Assembly (NCBI GenBank): GCA_029569475.1
Contig: JAKQSZ010000038.1
Coordinates: 1-9,943, forward strand
Source of the DNA: Candidatus Eiseniibacteriota bacterium
GTDB lineage: Bacteria > Eisenbacteria > RBG-16-71-46 > CAIMUX01
DNA length: 9,943 bases
Reading direction: 5' to 3'
In this document: positions 6,821-9,943 of the stretch, in pieces
How the letters are laid out: the number at the start of each line of letters is the position of its first letter
How positions within the stretch are numbered: the first letter of the stretch is position 1
Translations under genes and position numbers: made by a program
The notes under the pieces: generated by a model
Databases searched by the model: none
What the model was told of the DNA's origin: nothing
The model's input: the letters and a program-made list of their open reading frames with translations, nothing else

Positions 6821-9565
6821 ATGAGCTTGTTCCGAAACCCGCGACCCTTCCAGCGATGGCAGTGGAACGAGATCACAGCGCCGCTGCGCCGGGAACTCCT
6901 TGCCGTCCTCCTGGCCGCCGCACTCGCTCCGACCTCTCCCGCTCGGGGTCAGACGGCGGCACTGACCGGCCCTATCCTCCTGCCCGGTGACGCTACGAGC
7001 CAGCCGGCCGCCGGGCAGCAGTGGTCTCCGGAGATCGCCGCCGGAGCGGGCGGGTTCCTGGCCGTGTGGGTCGATGCGCGCACCTCGACGGTGGCTCTTC
7101 CGGAGAACATCACCGGCGGGGCGGTCTTCGACAACGAGAACGGCAGCCTGCACGACATCTACGCCGCCCGGCTCGACGCCTCCGGCGCTGTGATCGACGC
7201 TGCGCCGATCGTGGTGGCTCAGCAGCGATTGCATCAGGCGCTCCCTAGCGTGGCCTTCAATGGCGAAAACTGGCTGGTCGTGTGGAGCGGCCAGGAGGGG
7301 ATCGCCTGCTGCCCTGACATCAACGTCTACGCGGCCCGGGTAACGCCGCAGGGCATCGTCCTCGACCAGGAGCCGATCGTGGTCGACACCGACGACACCA
7401 ACAATGGTCTTTACTGGCCGACCGTGGAGAGCGACGGCGAGAACTGGATCGTGGTCTGGCGGGATCTGGATGCTTCGGCGGGCATCTTCACGCTGGACGC
7501 GGCGCGCATCTCGCCCGCCGGCGTGGTGCTCGACCCGGGCGGCCGCCGGGTGCGACGGGACAGCCACAACTCCTATCCCGTCAGCCCCGACCTGGCCTTC
7601 GCCGGCGACCGTTTTCTGCTTACCTGGAGCGAGGATTCGGGAGAGGTCATGGGCCAGCTCCTGACCCCGGGCCTCGATCCGCTGGGCGGCGTCATCCGCA
7701 TCAACCTCTACGCGCCGTCGACCGGTCTCTTTCCCCGCGTGGCCAGCGATGGGACCGACTTCCTGGTCGCGTTCTGGGAGGATCGCTACTTCGGCTGGTC
7801 GCAGCTTCGCTGCGCTCGCGTGAACCACGACGGGGCGGTGCTGGACCCCGCCGGAATCGAGCTCACCGAAGCCTATGGATACACCAACTACCATCCGGCG
7901 GTCGCATGGGACGGGGCGTACTACTTCGTGGTCTTCGATCACGACGCCTTCCAACCCGATGTCCGCGCGGCGCGCGTGACGACAGGCGGAGCCGTGCTCG
8001 ACTTCAACGGCTTCACGGTCGAGGCCGACCCGGCGTTGCAGAACGAGGCCGCCGCCGCCCCCGCTCCGGGCGGGGGCGTCATGGCCCTGTGGAAGGACTA
8101 TCGGCACGCCGGCACCCAGCCGGGCGACATCTACGGACGGAGGATTTCCCGCGTGGCCCAGGTCCACCCGTTGACGCCCATCGCCCTGGGGGCGCCCCGT
8201 CAGTCCGAGCCGGACATCGCGCGTAACGCCGGCGGTTACCTGGTGGTCTTCCGCAGCGTGACGGCGTTGGGCGCCCGTATCCTCGCCCAGCGGGTGACCG
8301 AGGGGGGCGGCGCCATCGACCTGGATCCGATCGAGCTGGCGCGAGGTCCCGACAGCATCCAAAACCCCGCCGTGGCCTTCAACGGCACGGTCTACCTGAT
8401 CGTCTGGGAGCAGGGCACCGTCACCTACGGCCGGCGACTCGGAGCCGACGGATCCCTCCTGGATGCCGGGCCCTTCGTCGTGTTGCCGGGAGAGATGCCC
8501 GACGTCGCCGCCCTTGGCGATCTCTTCCTCGTCGTGAGTTCACACGAGGACCCCCATGAGATCCGGCAGATCAAGGGAGCGCGGGTGCGCGGCTCCGACG
8601 GCTCCGTGATCGACTCGACGCCCGTCCTGCTGGGCCAGAGCTTCGCGTTGTGGCCTCGCACCGAGTCGCTGGGCGATCGGTGGCTCGTGGTCTTCGAGCG
8701 GTATCCATCCCACGACAACCCCCGGTCGGACATCTACGGCAACTTCCTCAGCCCCTCCGGCTCTCCCGGATCGGTCTTCGCGGTCCACTCCAGCGCCATT
8801 CCCTCCGAACGACGGGCCCATCTCGCAATCGCCGGGTCGTATGCCCTGATCGTCTGGGCCGACGGTCGCCCGGGACCGGAGTACGAGGACATCTACGGCC
8901 GGCGCCTCGACGCGAACGGGACGTTCCTGGATCCGGCAGCCTTTCCCATCGTCACCGCGGCCAACGAGCAGTGGGATCCTGCCCTGGCGTGGGACGGATC
9001 ACGGTTCGTGCTGCACCATTGGGACTCGCGGACCGACCATGAGTACGCGCAGCACCGCGGCGACACCTGGGGCGCGCTCCTGGACGCCGCCGGCCAGCCG
9101 ATCGATCCGGCGGGCTTTGCGGTCTTTGCCGACTCGATTCCCGAACTGCAGCCCGCGGTGGCGGCAGGTTTCGGCAACGCCCTCCTGGCCGCCGCGGTCT
9201 TTCGCCCGGACGCCCCCTACACCGCGTATCGGATCAGCCTCCGGGTGCAGGACCCGCCCGCTTCCGGAACTCCGGAAACCGAGGGTTTCCGGCGTCTCAC
9301 CGTCAGGCTTGGCCCCAATCCCTCCACGGGCGAGGTGACCTTCTGGCTGGACCTGCCCGGGACGGGCTCCGTGGAGGCAGACGTCTTTCACTCGGACGGC
9401 CGGCTCGTTCGGCGCTTCGCGCAAGACAGGGAAGCCGGTCGCCACTCGTGGATCTGGGACGGAAGGGATTCCCGCGGCCGCTGGGTGACTCCCGGTGTCT
9501 ACCTGGTTCGCGTCCGGGCCAACGCGGAGGAACGCGTGTTCAAGCTCGTGCGCCGGGCGCGATGA
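6821..9565 (+). CDS. Large secreted protein: about 14 propeller-type repeats plus FlgD Ig-like C-terminal domain
   Basis: The product has 914 residues. A signal peptide (core about 26-36, cleavage near ARG/QT at 43) is followed by about 14 repeats between residues 69 and 812. The repeat pattern is P-x-V-A-x-x-G-x-x-(Y/W)-L-V-V-W, then D-I-Y-G/A-x-R-(L/V), then a turn and G-x-V-L/I-D, about 50-70 residues each. Clear copies begin at 69 (SPEIA), 141 (LPSVA) and 199 (WPTVE). The count of 14 suggests two seven-bladed propellers. Residues of about 826-914 are a FlgD Ig-like domain (GPNPSTGEVTF... SWIWDGRDSRG... TPGVYLVRV... FKLVRR), often found at the end of exported proteins in FCB-related bacteria. 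No catalytic motif is recognised; binding or adhesion is only a guess. Its TGA lies inside bases that also encode toxin-like residues in another frame. Confidence 0.88.
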   Translation: MSLFRNPRPFQRWQWNEITAPLRRELLAVLLAAALAPTSPARGQTAALTGPILLPGDATSQPAAGQQWSPEIAAGAGGFLAVWVDARTSTVALPENITGGAVFDNENGSLHDIYAARLDASGAVIDAAPIVVAQQRLHQALPSVAFNGENWLVVWSGQEGIACCPDINVYAARVTPQGIVLDQEPIVVDTDDTNNGLYWPTVESDGENWIVVWRDLDASAGIFTLDAARISPAGVVLDPGGRRVRRDSHNSYPVSPDLAFAGDRFLLTWSEDSGEVMGQLLTPGLDPLGGVIRINLYAPSTGLFPRVASDGTDFLVAFWEDRYFGWSQLRCARVNHDGAVLDPAGIELTEAYGYTNYHPAVAWDGAYYFVVFDHDAFQPDVRAARVTTGGAVLDFNGFTVEADPALQNEAAAAPAPGGGVMALWKDYRHAGTQPGDIYGRRISRVAQVHPLTPIALGAPRQSEPDIARNAGGYLVVFRSVTALGARILAQRVTEGGGAIDLDPIELARGPDSIQNPAVAFNGTVYLIVWEQGTVTYGRRLGADGSLLDAGPFVVLPGEMPDVAALGDLFLVVSSHEDPHEIRQIKGARVRGSDGSVIDSTPVLLGQSFALWPRTESLGDRWLVVFERYPSHDNPRSDIYGNFLSPSGSPGSVFAVHSSAIPSERRAHLAIAGSYALIVWADGRPGPEYEDIYGRRLDANGTFLDPAAFPIVTAANEQWDPALAWDGSRFVLHHWDSRTDHEYAQHRGDTWGALLDAAGQPIDPAGFAVFADSIPELQPAVAAGFGNALLAAAVFRPDAPYTAYRISLRVQDPPASGTPETEGFRRLTVRLGPNPSTGEVTFWLDLPGTGSVEADVFHSDGRLVRRFAQDREAGRHSWIWDGRDSRGRWVTPGVYLVRVRANAEERVFKLVRRAR
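9272..9292. repeat. Perfect 9-bp inverted repeat in the inter-domain linker
   Basis: The arms CCGGAAACC (9272-9280) and GGTTTCCGG (9284-9292) are perfectly complementary around a 3-nt loop, GAG. A further palindrome, TTCCGGAA, lies at 9262-9269. The hairpin encodes the linker between the last propeller repeat and the FlgD-like tail. It lies within a gene, with no T-run after it, so it is not a typical terminator. Confidence 0.75.
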
Positions 9566-9755
9566 GCATCCCCGTCACTCGAAGGTTGAGCCGCGGTTCT
9601 TCGCCCTGGGCCGCACCGACGCCGATCAGCTTCTGGCCGCGGTCTTCACGTTGCCAGGCCCGGCCCTGCGTGTCATATCAATCCGTCCGATGAGCCGGCG
9701 GGAGAGGGAGTTTTATGTCCAGGCGCAAAGCGCTCAAGAAGATCTCCCGCCCTAG
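9561..9755 (+). pseudogene. brnT: BrnT (DUF497) toxin, C-terminal remnant lacking its N-terminal half
   Basis: In the frame ending at the TAG of 9753-9755, the residues starting DEHPRHSKVEPRFFALGRT, continuing with LLAAVFT and RVISIRPMSRREREFY, match the second half of BrnT ribonuclease toxins. The usual pattern there is HS-x-x-E-x-R-x-x-x-L-G, then an FT strand, then ISxRxxxxxERxxY. About 35-40 N-terminal residues, including the usual W-D-x-x-K-x-x-x-N-x-x-K-H-G start, are missing; upstream in this frame is only antisense-like shadow of the secreted gene's tail. Homology begins at about 9561, where the secreted gene ends, so a deletion or recombination joined the two. An intact BrnT is about 90 residues and cleaves RNA unless bound by its antitoxin. 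The remnant is unlikely to be active. Confidence 0.7.
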
Positions 9756-9807
9756 ATCTGAGGCCCAGGAACGAGCCTTCTGGGAGGAGCACGATACCGC
9801 GCGGTAA
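9715..9807 (+). pseudogene. CopG-type antitoxin, truncated after 30 codons
   Basis: An ATG at 9715 with a purine-rich AGAGGGAG just upstream overlaps the toxin remnant's end by 41 nt, the usual toxin-then-antitoxin order for this family. The product is basic at its start (MSRRKALKKISRPRSEAQER) and then has AFWEEHDTAR. This SE-x-x-E-x-x-FW-x-x-HD(S/T) signature is typical of CopG/BrnA-type antitoxins paired with DUF497 toxins. A TAA follows where family members usually continue with Y-x-D-W and then a ribbon-helix-helix DNA-binding domain. No such domain is visible in any frame of the next 100 nt. The neutralising segment may survive but DNA binding and autoregulation should be lost. Confidence 0.6.
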
Positions 9808-9862
9808 GCGGTCATTCTCCGGAGACTTCCCCTCTTTGGGCCTCTGATGTAGAAGAACATGA

Positions 9863-9888
9863 GCGACCGGCGAAGCCCTTGCCGTCGC
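9863..9888 (+). terminator. Stem-loop between antitoxin remnant and next gene, possible terminator
   Basis: GCGAC-C-GGC (9863-9871) pairs with GCCGTCGC (9881-9888): 8 bp with one bulged C and a 9-nt loop. It is followed by TTCATCGATCTTT, which is T-rich but not a clean U-tract. It could end the relic transcript or act in the leader of the gene starting at 9917. Confidence 0.3.
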
Positions 9889-9916
9889 TTCATCGATCTT
9901 TGGAGAGGAGGCCAGC

Positions 9917-9943
9917 ATGCGGGTCATAGCGAACGGCAGGGTT
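9917..9943 (+). CDS. Start of a further gene (first nine codons, cut by right edge)
   Basis: The ATG at 9917 has a perfect AGGAGG (9906-9911) 5 nt upstream, and the frame MRVIANGRV stays open to the window end. Nine residues are too few to name a family. A second ATG at 9859 in another frame is also open to the edge but has a poorer ribosome-binding sequence and starts just before the hairpin. Confidence 0.5.

Noticed and set aside
6710..8362. A 550-codon open frame on the minus strand within the large secreted gene
   Set aside because: It is antisense to the repeat protein; its His/Val/Asp/Gly-rich composition is the mirror of the GC-rich repeats, not a real protein.
9495..9560. In-frame ATG giving an 86-residue intact BrnT-like protein
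   Set aside because: The first 22 residues are a shadow of the FlgD-like tail in another frame and lack the BrnT N-terminal motif, so it is a truncation and not a complete toxin.

Overview
This is a GC-rich bacterial window (coding GC roughly two thirds) with seven protein-coding regions, two of them cut by the window edges, and a broken toxin-antitoxin pair. The secreted proteins carry C-terminal FlgD-like/Por-secretion-like tails after beta-propeller regions. That combination is common in FCB-related and neighbouring uncultured phyla (for example Eisenbacteria- or Krumholzibacteria-like lineages). The lineage is inferred from style only; no rRNA or marker gene is present.

Left arm, minus strand (1-2631): an ABC export operon read right to left, with a MacB/LolD-type ATPase, a complete MacB-PCD/FtsX permease, then a second, paralogous permease that runs off the left edge. 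A good -10 box lies only 7 nt before the ATPase ATG, so its mRNA may be leaderless. Centre, plus strand (2816-4921): divergently transcribed, an M18 aspartyl-type aminopeptidase (ApeB-like, all metal ligands visible) is coupled by a GTGA overlap to a HAD-superfamily hydrolase whose motif I has Phe in place of the second Asp.

Right arm, plus strand (4922-9565): after a lower-GC intergenic stretch come two consecutive secreted proteins. The first has seven YCF48/BNR-like repeats (one predicted seven-bladed propeller) and a Por-secretion/FlgD-like tail. The second has about 14 repeats of a different kind (about 2 x 7 blades) and a clear FlgD Ig-like tail. They look like exported surface or extracellular proteins using related C-terminal modules. 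A perfect 9-bp inverted repeat sits in the linker just before the tail of the second one.

Right edge (9561-9943): immediately after, and sharing bases with, the stop codon of the large secreted gene lies the C-terminal part of a BrnT (DUF497) toxin. A CopG-type antitoxin start overlaps it and stops after 30 codons. This is best read as a decayed type II toxin-antitoxin module whose left end was lost at a recombination junction. A hairpin and the first nine codons of another gene with a strong Shine-Dalgarno follow.

I found no IS element, CRISPR array, tRNA or rRNA. The most unusual signals are the toxin-antitoxin relic and its junction, the double propeller, and the probable leaderless ABC operon.
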